The notes under the pieces were generated by a model, which was not told where the DNA came from, searched no databases, and saw nothing but the letters and a program-made list of their open reading frames with translations. Below, piece by piece: positions 1 through 11,038 of a stretch of DNA of 64,000 nt. The number at the start of each line of letters is the position of its first letter. Position 1 is the first letter of the stretch. Position numbers and translations under genes: made by a program. This stretch comes from Clarkia xantiana subsp. parviflora (Eukaryota; Streptophyta; Magnoliopsida; Myrtales; Onagraceae), in contig JAPTYO010000001.1 in assembly GCA_036873135.1 (NCBI GenBank), forward strand, positions 50,021,774 to 50,085,773, written 5' to 3'.

Positions 1-265
1 TTTCGCCCAAAAAATAATACACAAACGTAGCGGTTTAGATTTCCGTCCCTTGTATTTATGGCAAACACTTTACTTTTTACATATTGATGTGAAAATTATG
101 ACTAAGATGGTTATTAAGTAATATTTTTTTTAAAAAAAAAAAAATCATTCTTAAGAAAGATTAAAGGGCTTGGCTATCAATATTGTTAGCAGGAGCCGTC
201 AGTCGAGTTTGACAAACTTGCATATTAATTAGGTCTAAAGAGACTACAGTAACTTGAACTAGAAA

Positions 266-273
266 TATAAAAA
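266..273 (+). promoter_or_regulatory. Putative TATA box of the HIPP gene
   Basis: An ATATAAAAAG motif lies about 140 bases before the HIPP start codon, a spacing that allows a leader of roughly 100 bases. It sits in otherwise unremarkable AT-rich sequence. The call rests on motif and position only. Confidence 0.5.
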
Positions 274-409
274 GGGGGAAAGGGGGTCCTCTCAAAGTTA
301 TATAGTATCATACTATCATCATCTCTTACTCTTCCCCCCTCTAACTAAGGCCTTTTCTTTTGGCTAGCTACTAATTAAAGACAGCAAGAGAGACACAGAA
401 AGAGAGGAA

Positions 410-1467
410 ATGGGAGCCTTGGACTACCTCTCTCACTTCTGCACCGTCACCAGCACCAGCACAAGAACCAGGCTCCGGCCTATGCAGGTATTTACATATA
501 TATATATATATATATGAGTTCTTTTAGAGTAAAATTATTATATATATCTCAAAACTAAGGTGTACGTTTGGTGTCATCAGACAGTAGAGATTAAAGTGAA
601 AATGGACTGTGAAGGCTGCGAAAGAAGGGTCCGAAATGCTGTCACCTCCCTCCGAGGTTTCCCCCTCTTCAAAACCCTAAACTATACATACATATGAAGT
701 TTAATGATCAAATTTATAGTTGATAATAATTTTTTTGGGCTGTTCAAAAAATTACTAAATGGTTTTTTTTGGAACCTTTTGCTAGCTTAAATTTCACATG
801 TCTACATATTAATTTTAATTTGAATGGAATGAGCCACGTAATAAACAAAAATACGACAAATTGCTAGCTGGTGTTTGAGTAATCAAAAAAATATTTGTGC
901 AGTTTAAACAAATTGCTAGCTATTTTTTGATATACGTCCAAATTAGATGGAAATCATAACTACACATTTATACGGATGTGAAACTTGAGCTAGCATGGCA
1001 AAAATAAAAAATTGAGTTAGTAAAATGTGAAAAAAATAAAAATGAAAAAATCAATTAGCAATTTGTTCAAATATCCGCTACTTACAATTAGATAATTAAC
1101 CCTACATATAATATATGTATGTGTACATGCAATGCAATGGAATGCAGGAGTGAGGTCGGTGGAGGTGAACCGGAAACAGCACAGAGTGACAGTGCATGGA
1201 CACGTGGACGCAAACAAGGTACTGAAGAGGGTGAAGAGCACCGGAAAGATAAGGGCGGAGTTTTGGCCCTACATACCGCAGCACCTTGTGTACTACCCTC
1301 ACGCCTCCCAAGCCTACGACAAGAAAGCTCCCTCCGGTTTCGTCCGCAACGTCGTTCAAGCTCACCCCTCCTCCTCCACTCTTGTCGTTGCCACTGCCAA
1401 TCATGATGCCGAAGGATTCATCTCCCTCTTTAGCGACGATAATGTTAACGCCTGCTCTATCATGTAG
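410..1467 (+). CDS. HIPP: Heavy-metal-associated isoprenylated plant protein (HIPP)
   Basis: Three exons, 410-487, 581-656 and 1148-1467, join in phase to give 157 residues. The HMA fold runs from about residue 27 to 90 and carries the metal-binding motif MDCEGC (Cys36 and Cys39). The protein ends in CSIM, a CaaX box whose Met favours farnesylation, so the mature protein is expected at a membrane or in the nucleus. HIPPs of this size and intron pattern belong to the single-HMA clade (HIPP20-27 type); known members bind Cd, Cu or Zn and act in metal homeostasis and stress responses. Intron 2 (657-1147) carries a GCTAGC-rich repeat remnant. The start is the first ATG after a TATA-like box, and the N-terminus matches the family's short leader. 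The family is secure; the exact member is not. Confidence 0.93.
770..1105. repeat. GCTAGC-rich foldback element remnant in HIPP intron 2
   Basis: The stretch holds repeated AAATTGCTAGCT and GAGCTAGC blocks and ends in ATAATTAACCC, matching the arms of the complete element at 46336-46995. Here the arms are degraded and no target duplication is obvious. It makes up most of HIPP intron 2. Confidence 0.55.
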
Positions 1468-3052
1468 TTATTAATTAAACACCATCTCTCTATTTCCCTA
1501 TATGAATGATCAGAGATAATTAAGACATCTTCTTCTTGTCTTGCATGTCTTTTAAGTATAGCTTTATTGTTGGTCGGATATGTAAAACCCAGGTTTAATT
1601 CTGCGACGTACGTTGTTCTAGCGAACTCTCTATCATGCATCTAATTTAATGGAGTAATTAGTAATTAAGAGCTAGCTTATGCTGATATAAAATCCTGAAT
1701 GGCCGGCTAAAATCGAATTTTGTCGTACAAACCCAAATTTAAAAAGATTATCAGTGTATAATTATCGCGATATAGTAAAATGATGAATACACAATCTTGA
1801 AGAGTTAGATTTAAACCCTGATTGGATTATTGTTTGATTCATTTACATGTAAGTAACACAATTATTAATTTAATTGCCTTCTGCCTGACTCAACAATAAT
1901 GTGGATATATATGTTGCTTTTTCAAGATTTCCCCAAATTTTGGCTTTAGATTTGAAAGATTGGTATATATGGACAATTCATATGCAATGTGTATATTATA
2001 TGACCAAGGATATTGTATACTAATGTTAAAGCAGCTTGATTGGACAGCACAAAGCTGGTTTGTGCTTATATAGGGTATATTTATGCACTTCAAAATTAAA
2101 GGTGGATAGCTAGTAGCTACTAGGGACATTATGTTGGAGAAAAATACAAAACACAAACTAATAAAACAACATCTCATGCTATCCTTTTTCACAACCACAT
2201 GCCGCGCATTTGATCGAACGGCGCGTACGTAATTTTTCAAATTTTTAGTGTATATATAAAATAAAACTATCATAAGGTTAATCTCTTTGATGGAATAAAA
2301 TAAGTTAAATTGTATAGGGGTCTTCTATTTTGTTTTCATGTTATTGGAATCCCTCTAAAAATATGAGTTTTAGCTCTCTCTATATGAAAAAAAAAAACTA
2401 TATATTTCGTTGAAATATAAAAATTAAACTACGCATTTATTTATCACTTTAAAGTCTTAAAAGTCTTGAGACGATTGGTTAAGTGGTAATTCGTCTGAAA
2501 TTTTCGAACTATAATGATTGAATCATACATTCACCTTAAGATGATAATTTCAAATATACTTATTCTTAGCTTAATTGAAAATAATAAACGTATCTAGTGT
2601 TAGAATCACTCGAGAGATGTGACACATCCTAACAGCGGCAGACCCAAGACTCAGGTCCAGGGGTACTACATGTGTCTGAGTCAGGATTCATGGTCAAATG
2701 TGCAACCCAAAGTAAAATATACGTACGACCGGAGGTACAACTGGAGTTCGCTAAAGTTATTATTCATTTGGTAAATGTAAATATGTTTTGGTTATTAGAC
2801 ACTCTATGTAGTAAATAATACCATGTTATAAATCATATTTAGTTCATTATTAATTTACTAAATAAATTAGTATCAAGTAATAAATAGATATTATGTATTA
2901 ATATCAAATGTCTAACATGGATGAAAATATGAAAATAACTGAGATCATGCACAAACCATCAAGCAAACATTGTTTCAAGAGCAGGCCAGCCTGAGCAGAA
3001 GGGTAATAATTATAAAAAAAAAAACAATAAAATAAAATCATTCATAAAAAAA
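1468..3052. other. Gene-free stretch after HIPP
   Basis: I see only AT-rich sequence with stops in all frames. A short segment near 2630-2750 (CAGACCCAAGACTCAGGTCC) is less AT-rich and may be an old repeat fragment, but nothing in it can be named. Confidence 0.6.
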
Positions 3053-3419
3053 GGGTTAACATGTCTTTTGGTCCATGATGTTTGACGACTTTTGGGTTTT
3101 GGTCCATAATGTTTATTTTTGCCTAGTTTTGGTCTCATATATATGGTTCAATTAGATTCTATTTTGAAGTTTTAGGGCTAAATTAAACAAAATAAAAGTT
3201 AGGAATTTATTTGAGGGACTAAATTGAACAGAATCAAAAGTTTAGGGTCGGTCACGTGACTTGCACATGTCATTTAACGGCCAAAACTAACGGTCAACTA
3301 ATGGATGTACCAAAAATCACATTTTTCAAACGTTTGGTACCAAAAGTATACTAAATCGAACATTTAGTACTAAAAACCACATTCGGTCAAACATGTGGTG
3401 TGAAAACTACCTTTAACCC
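3053..3419. mobile_element. Small foldback element of the GGGTTAA family
   Basis: It begins GGGTTAACATGTCTTTTGG and ends ACTACCTTTAACCC. Inside is the family arm with GGTCACGTGACTTG followed by a CATTTAACGGCC block. The arms are shorter and less symmetrical than in the copy at 15209, and I find no clean 9-base duplication, so this is an older or internally deleted copy. Confidence 0.65.
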
Positions 3420-5352
3420 TTAATATTCCCTGGAAAAAACACGTCTTTTGTTTTCCTAAAAACATAATGATATTAAATACGTTGCAAAACAGATTCACAT
3501 TTCATTCGCATGTTTGAATCGGTTGATTAAGTATTTCTAAAAAAAAAAAAATCAAACTATCCCTCGTTAAACAAAATTAATGAAAAAAATACCATTTCAG
3601 ATTATTTTGGTAATATTTTGCATATATTTATTTAAATGAATATATATTATTACTTATAATCTTATATAGTTAGATACAGTTTTAGACATACATTTATCCA
3701 TACGAGCGATATATACAAAGAAATATAAGATGTTAAAATAGTATTATATATACAATTTCTATTTAATGTTGCAACACGTTCATATTTAAGTGAGGGGTGC
3801 AATACACATTTTTTCATACTTATAAAATTATAAATGGTGCAAAATTTACGTATACACTATATCTATACAAATTGTATAAAGTTGAAGGGGGTATGACTGC
3901 ACCCATCAACTATACGTAGATTCACTACTGTTTATTTATCATCTTAATTATAAGACATTGATTATCAAGATATATACTTCCCAATAGTTTGTTAATAATT
4001 AAAGGGGAGGGAATGATTACGGGGAGCACCAAAAAGCTCTTTAAGCCATTAGAAAAATGGAAGTTTCTAAAGATGGAGGGACCTTGAAGAAAAATAAAAG
4101 TAAAGAGAAGAGTGGAGTGGAGTGGAGTGAACCCACCTACCTACCAATCAACCTCCCCATTATCAATATACGATGGATTAGTGCATGATTAAGTTAATTA
4201 GCACTTGGATTAAAAAAGGACTTGTTTGTCTCGGGATCTTAATCCAACCAAGACTTTTAATGAAGCACTCTCTCTGTGGTCCTTTTGTACCGTCACTAAA
4301 AGTAAAGAGAAAAGGAATACTTCCAAACACATTTTGAATTGAATGTAATTATATTGGCATGGATTTGAATAATACTATATGATCACCAATTTCCTCCCTA
4401 ATTAAGGGCCGACTAGGAAGGTAGATAGTGCTCATAATGTAAGGATCCCGCCGATCGATGATCTTTTAAAAACAGAAATGCGCCATTGATAGAGTCAAGT
4501 CAATACACAAATTTGTTGAAATTTGAATGATGATACAGATAAAGTATATATGGATAAAGTCCAGTGTCTGCAAATTGACTTGCATGCAAAATACAAGGCA
4601 AAGGTGAGAGATAGAGAAGCAAGAAAGCTAAGAAGTATCACGGCAAAGGAAGGAGTTGGAAATCGAAACTTTAGAAAAAGACAAGCTGTCTAGTCTTAAT
4701 TAGTGTGTACCTTATTCTTCGAATCTCATGTCGTGTCGTTTCAATTCAAATCAAATGTCTTTTCCTTCTGCTGTGTTTTAAATTAATTGATAATAATTAA
4801 CATGCGAAGAACAATAATGCACGGGTTGGTCTTGGTTCGATTTAAGGTTTAGAGTTTAGGCGAATTCAGTTGGCTTCAGCTGCAGAAAAAATTGATGAAT
4901 AAGAAGAACGGAGCACAAGAACAGTATACTTATTTTATTAATTGATGATCAACAGATTTTGTACAAGATTTGCTCAACTGAAATCTCTAATAAGTTGCTA
5001 AACATGTAACTATTACTACTTAATAGAAGACAACGTGAAACATGCTAATCTAATAATAGAAAAACGTTGACTTACTCCTCAAGTTACAGGAAGAAGCTGG
5101 CTTGGTCCATAAATTACAATCATAAGACTTAATTTAATCTGATTCTAAACTAAAAGGACTAACTTAACACTTACCATTTCATTTAACTCAACAAACTCCT
5201 AAAATTATATGCTACACATACCTAATTTCTTACAAGGAAGTTCAATTCGACTTGTCGGAAAGGACATCGTAAAAATGTATGCAACTTGCTCTTTAAAGTT
5301 GCAATGAATCATATTTACATTTTCATCCTTTTGGATTTCCCTGATAAAATAG
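3420..5352. other. Gene-free stretch with possible LTR fragments
   Basis: There is no supportable coding sequence. The part around 4900-5340 has the look of a decayed retrotransposon LTR (AAGAACGGAGCACAAGAACAG, then TTATTTTATTAATTGATGATC), but no partner LTR, primer site or protein domain is present. The remainder is AT-rich with short A or T runs. Confidence 0.4.
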
Positions 5353-5360
5353 TAACTCAC

Positions 5361-6451
5361 TAGGGCTGGGCATGGTTCGGTTCTTGGCCGAACCGGTTCA
5401 GAACCGAACCGGAACCAGATTTTAGGTTCATTTGGTTTTCTGTACCAGGTAAGAACCGAACCAGATTTTAGGTCCTAGAACCGAACCATAGGAGAACCGG
5501 TTTTGAACCTTTTTTTTTTTTTTTTTTTTTACTAAAATTCAAAATATACACCTTTTTTTTTTACTAAAATTCAAAATATACGGCCAATATAGAACTATTC
5601 CTAAGTTAAGTTTCGAGTTCAAAACTAAACTCGATTGACTGTAGAATTGATATGAGCTAACATAGTATATAATAACTATATATAAGTAAACAAATCTGCT
5701 ACGACCACCTATATACCCAATATGAACCAAACCCAAATAGTGAAGGATCTACCCTATGGGTGTAAACGATTCAAGCTACTCGTGAGCTTCTCGAGATCGA
5801 TTTGGTCGATATTCAAATTCGACTCGCTAAATTTCGAGTCGAGTTGAACTTTTTTTGATACCGAGTCGAGTTCGAGTTCACTTGTACTCGACTCGAGAGG
5901 CTCGCGAGCCTAATCGAGCTTTTTTGTTTTGCATATTCGAGTCGAGTTTGAGTTTGAGTTTTTCGAGTTTTACGTAATAATATTATATATGTATATATTG
6001 AGTCGAGGAAGAGTTCAACCTCGAGCTAAGATGCACCATTTATTATTTAATTGAATTTTTAACCTTATCGAGCCGAACTCGAACATGTCAAGTATGGCAC
6101 CGAGACGAGCTCGAGCTTGAAAAATTAAGGCTCGGTCGAGTTCGAGTAAACTGAGTCGAGTCGAGCTTGCCGGATACTCGGCTTGTTTATAGCCCTTTAA
6201 TCTACCCAAAAAAAAGATGCAAGAGTGTGTTACTATTTAACAATTTAGGCTTTATGTAATAAAAGTGGTTCTGAAAAACTGGTTCAAAACCGGTTCGGAA
6301 CCTGTTTTGAACCAGTTGAAAACCGCTCCATATATTCCTTATCAAAACCGAACCATTTAAGAACCGGTTCAGTAAGAACCAGTTTGTATTGGTTCGGTTC
6401 CGGTTTGGTTCCGGTTCGGTTCGCCCGAACCGGTTTTTATGCCCAGCCCTA
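5361..6451. mobile_element. Non-autonomous hAT element with 8-bp target duplication
   Basis: The termini are TAGGGCTGGGCA and its complement TGCCCAGCCCTA, flanked on both sides by a perfect 8-base direct repeat TAACTCAC (5353-5360 and 6452-6459), the hallmark of hAT insertion. Subterminal regions are dense in GGTTCGGTTC and GAACCGGTTC motifs in opposite orientations, typical of transposase-binding subterminal repeats. No transposase is encoded. A second hAT-like element has inserted into its middle at 5755-6199. Confidence 0.9.
5755..6199. mobile_element. Second hAT-like element nested in the first
   Basis: It starts TATGGGTGTAAACGA and ends TTTATAGCCCTTTA, with a perfect 8-base direct repeat ATCTACCC on each side (5747-5754 and 6200-6207). 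The interior is built from CGAGTCGAG and CTCGAGC motifs on both strands. A one-sided relative starts at about 34128 inside a DEG7 intron. No coding sequence. The nesting shows that this insertion is younger than the enclosing element. Confidence 0.87.
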
Positions 6452-6720
6452 TAACTCACCTTGAAATGTTTAGTTCTTCTATAAAACACTGGTAGTACTT
6501 CAACATTTCATTCATTAACTAGATATCTTGAATTTTTGAATTTAAATTATGAGAATGAAAAAATATTTATAATCAACATGTTATCATTTATAGCCTGACC
6601 GATGCAAACAAATATAATTTTAGGGATTAGTGAAAAAAGAAAAACAAGTATATCTTACAAGGATCTTGAAGGGCCAGATCAGCATGAATTTCAATAGACA
6701 CTACTTTATTATTATTAATA

Positions 6721-7249
6721 GGGTTAATAACTAAAAAACTGTCCAAGGACCCTATGTTAAAATTAAGTGTCTGAAGTTTAAAATGTTAAAATAGACTGTC
6801 CCAAGTTTCATTTTTGTTGAAATTTGGTGTCTTTGTGCGTCTTTTCATCTCCATTCAATCATTTTCATCGACCCACCATCCCACACATAATCAATCACTC
6901 TTTACTTTTCACAAAATCGTCAAATTTCACCTAAAAATTGAACATTAAAAAAAAAGTTTCTAGAAGAGTAGTGTAGAGCCATTTCCAAGGACAATAGAGC
7001 GAGATTTACTTATCCGGATGTGACCAACTTTTTCGGTGACGGTCCCGGCAATATGACGAGAAGGGAGTGTGTATGAGAGCTTGAATTTGACAGATGGTTT
7101 CGTTGGAATTGACTTCTCTAAAGTAATCACACCGAGACACCAAATTTCAACAAAAATGAAACTTGGGACAGTCCATTTTAACATTTCAAACTTCAGACAC
7201 CTAATTTTAACATAGGGTAAACCTTGGACAGTTTTTTAGTTATTAACCC
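6721..7249. mobile_element. Mutator-type foldback element with 9-bp target duplication
   Basis: The ends GGGTTAATAACTAAAAAACT and its complement form arms of about 120 bases. A perfect 9-base repeat TTATTAATA flanks the element (6712-6720 and 7250-7258), the duplication size of Mutator-like elements. The arms contain AGTGTCTGAAGTTTAAAATG and AATTTGGTGTCT blocks also seen at 27613-28122 and, more loosely, at 23380-23914. No transposase is encoded. Confidence 0.88.
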
Positions 7250-7258
7250 TTATTAATA

Positions 7259-7615
7259 CCCAAAAATTAATATGAGAAAGATTTGTGCTTCCATTTTTGG
7301 AATGGGCTCGGTCAAGTAGATTTACTCGTTCATTTGAGTTTTTGGGGTTGAGGTTGAAGAATGGTTTTCTTGGAGACTAAGTTAGAAGAATGAGAGAGAT
7401 TTTTTTTTGGTTGAAAGAGTAGAGTTTAAATTGCACTAAATGGCCAGCTTTCTTCTGTTTAATGGGCCTCTATTATTTACAAAAGCTTAGGGAGAAGTAA
7501 GACTATCAAACTCGAGACAAACAAACAGAAGAGTTCCACAAATGTCTCTACAAAATTACAGCAATAGATGGTTCGACTAGTCACAGTGCAACAGCTACAT
7601 TTCTTTGACCCGGTT
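7259..7615. other. Downstream flank of AAR2
   Basis: Non-coding sequence between the foldback element and the AAR2 stop codon. The last 150 bases or so before 7616 are probably the AAR2 3' untranslated region. No other feature is visible. Confidence 0.5.
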
Positions 7616-10540
7616 CTATTCGTACACAACTGTTGGAGCATACTGCAAAAGAAAGATGAAAAAGGTTAATATACCATTTAATCATTTTAGTCTATAGAAA
7701 GCATCGCAGTTCATATTGCAATGAATTGAATCCAGGGTGGGTTGCTATATTACATACAGAATTTACCTCGTCATCTTCTTCAAAATACAGTCCGTCGACT
7801 GCACTGTTCAGCTGGAAGTTCCACCCCAAAGTGATCTCAAGTAATTCCTTCAGTTTTCTAGTCTAGAATGATCCGAACAACACCCAACTAAATCAAACCT
7901 TCAGATACAATTCAAGCTAAGTCGATAACTGCTAATGATATGCCTCAATATTTTTCGCAAAAATCAGTTTCAACAAATGCTACTATCTGAACTCTTGTGA
8001 ATGGCACGGTTCATTTTGGGCGGGCAAACCATGATTGTTCCAGTGAAATGTCTAACCGAGATTTTTTTGGTTCAAAATTTGAGCCATTAATTCACATGCC
8101 AACTGCAAAAAGAAGCTGAAAGAATTAATAGATGGTGTATATAAGTAGATGTTTGTATCCCTTACCCAAGAAAGAAGTTCTCCATCAATAACTGAGGCAC
8201 CTAGCACCAACAAGAAGAAATCCTGGAATCCAGTCCAATAATCAGAATATAGACTTTTCATGAACCACTTTACATTGAGAATGCAATCAAAGTAAGACTG
8301 ATCTTTAATTTAAGTGATTTCTTGTTGCTTACAATTAATTATAAGGGTTTATTTTGTTATTACAAGATGTATTACCTTAGAGAGTCGGTGCAAAAAACTA
8401 TCAGAAGAAAACCAAGAGTCATCCAACATTGCTGAAGATCCCTGCTCTGCACCCCTACTATTGGCTGATTCCTTCTGCAGTCCATATTTGAGCTGATAGT
8501 AGATGACCTTGATAAACTGGGAGAAACTTGAACAAGTTTACCAATACCACTCAAGCTATCATACGATAAATATGAAATGTATGTTAAACATGGCATAGCA
8601 GTACCTTTGTGAAAAGCTGACTTCTGGTACGAAAAGGCTGTGCAGGAAACATGGTCAAACAAATATAATATATTGTTAGTTAAAATGATAGCGCGGTTCA
8701 GAATTGGAGGAAAATGGCAGTGATGCTAATACGATCAGTACTTACAGCTTCAGTGCACCCAAGGAATAGACTAACCAAGGATTTCCACTGTAAGAATGCA
8801 TCGAGTGATTGACCCATCTAGAAAGTGTAGCTTCCATGTGAGAAGCGTTTTTGAATAATTTTTCAAATAAGTTACAGGTATTCATCATACCAGAAATGCA
8901 ACAAACGCAAACTGAAGCTCCCCAAGTAGCACTTCTTCAGAACCTCCATATTTTTTCTCTATGATGGTTTCCAGCAATTGTGTCTGCATGATTAACAACT
9001 TTTCTATGAACAATAATAACACATTATTAATCATACTACACTACTAATTCACTATAAAGCACTGCTAATTGACAGGTTCAGATACGGGTTCATGATTCTA
9101 AATATAGAAGAACAAAGAATGTGTGCTTAGTAGAAATCATCAACAAAACGTCCATGCAGGAACAGAGGGTTTATTCAGTCTGGTTAAGGTTGAAACACTG
9201 CAGAAATCCCAAAGGGACAAGTCAAAGCATATAGCTAGTTGAAATTTGAAGGTACACTAGTCAAGATGAATATTCCAGTATGCTTCACCAAATAAAATTG
9301 ATCGTATAAGTCCGTAAGAAATTCCTACCTTGTCAAGATTCATAGAAGTAAGTTCGTGCCCTTGAATTCCAGAACGCTTGACCACCTGGGGAATCATTGT
9401 GTAATAGCATCCTCTACCCTGATACTTTTCAACGGATTCTGAAAATTTACCACTTCTCAGCTGTTCATCTAAAGCTTCCTCCACGGTTGTTTTTGGAGTC
9501 TTTTGTTTAATCACATCATATTCACATGCGACGGTGATATCTCCTCCAATAGGTTCTGCAAGGAAATTACGAAACTGAAATTGTGTACAATAATAAATTC
9601 AATCTACTGAACAACCGATCTCAATCACTCAGAGTTGTTGCAGCTCAAAACTACGTACCTAACCGTTCGATTGTCTCCTTGTTGATGTAGTTGGATAAAC
9701 GCTTCCAATCTCCATACTGACTCAGATTATACGGGCCAAGATTTCTGTCGAACTCCATATTTTTCACAGCTAGAGAATATCTTTCTGCCTTCAGAAACGA
9801 AAATTTCTTTTAATTCAACTTTGTCATCTACCAGAATATCATTTTACCAAGATAAAAATATATGGTCAAACCAATTAGTATAGTTCAAGCTCATATTTGA
9901 TATAAATAGAGCTTGATAATCAATCAGCAAGGAAACACAGAGAACCAACCTCTTCCTCAGACACTTTAACTAAACGTTCTTCTTGCTGATCCCATTTTCG
10001 AACAACTACCTAGTTCAATCGGAATCAATCAGAAAGTATGAGGTAGACCAAGTCATATCATTTCTAAACCACTATGAATGTACAAAGAAACAAGAGGAGC
10101 TACGCGGTTGAACTGAGCTACACCTCAGAAAAATCAGCATCAATGAAAAATCCAACCATTGGGGAGAACTCCTTCCCGTCCCTGTGTGCAGCAATTGTTC
10201 CATCAGCTTTAAGAGAAAATATAGATAGAAGACACGAAGAACGGTAGAATACCTGGTAGAGGAGCTGTAGTACACAAAATGAGTACCAGGAGGGATCATC
10301 TTGATGCCCTTGAAATCAGGTCCAACTGTAGCCATCTGCAAGAAAAATTACCAACTTCATCATCATTTCGAGAAACCCAACGCAGATTGCAGATGAAATC
10401 AAAGTCGGAAATTTGCAGAGACAGATAAACAAGAAGCGCCAAACCTGAGTATCAATTCCGAAGAGTGTGTACTGAGGAACATCGAGAAGCAAAAGCGTGG
10501 CGCCGCGCTTAACAAGCTCGGTAGCAGTATCGGCGTCCAT
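7616..10540 (-). CDS. AAR2: AAR2 homologue, U5 snRNP assembly factor
   Basis: Thirteen exons in gene order: 10445-10540, 10253-10335, 10124-10181, 9950-10009, 9659-9788, 9329-9555, 8891-8983, 8746-8817, 8605-8637, 8376-8516, 8166-8222, 7767-7862, 7616-7642. All junctions are GT-AG and the sum is 1173 bases, 390 residues, the usual AAR2 length. The N-terminal beta domain has the family signatures GATLLLLDVPQYTLFGIDTQ and GIKMIPPGTHFVYYS; the helical C-terminal domain contains LGELQFAFVAFL and the end QLNSAVDGLYFEEDDE. In yeast and animals AAR2 holds PRP8 during cytoplasmic U5 snRNP maturation and is displaced by BRR2; the plant protein is expected to do the same. The start is the first ATG of exon 1 and agrees with homologues. 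Confidence 0.95.
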
Positions 10541-11038
10541 TGTTTCAGTGATTTTTCTTCTGATTGTTGAAGAAGAAAGAAGAAGAATCTGGTTACTGCT
10601 CAAAGCTTCTCTATTTTGTGCTGAAAATCGTCTGGCGGTAAAGTAGCGGACTTGTAATGTTCTATTATGATGGGCTATAAATCACAAGCCCAATGATACA
10701 CAGTCCAACAGAAAAGTTCCTGCAAAATCCTCCGACTCAAACTCAATGGGCATGGAATGCCAACTTCTGAGGCAAATTATTGATGTATGACAGTCAAAAC
10801 TTGTCACAATATAAGTATCGGAAATTATATCATTTCTGTACTTTTATTGTGTATAAAACCACTTGACTTATATATGGTACATTTACATTAACAGCATGAT
10901 GAAAAACTAAGAGGGAACAAATAACCAGGAAAAAAGAACATACAATTAATCCACAAAAAAGGAGAAAAAAATGCATATCTCATCTATGAGGTATATAAAA
11001 GAATGAAATTGGTTTAAACGTATATGAAGGAAATGCTG
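10541..11038. other. Intergenic region between AAR2 and SOS4
   Basis: About 500 bases separate the AAR2 start from the SOS4 stop; both genes are read leftward. The half near 10541-10640 should hold the AAR2 promoter and leader, and the half near 10850-11038 the SOS4 3' untranslated region. No repeat is seen. Confidence 0.6.

Noticed and set aside
1890..2273. 127-residue minus-strand open frame
   Set aside because: Hydrophobic, Ile/Tyr/Ser-rich translation of AT-rich DNA with no homology I recognise and no promoter or splice context.
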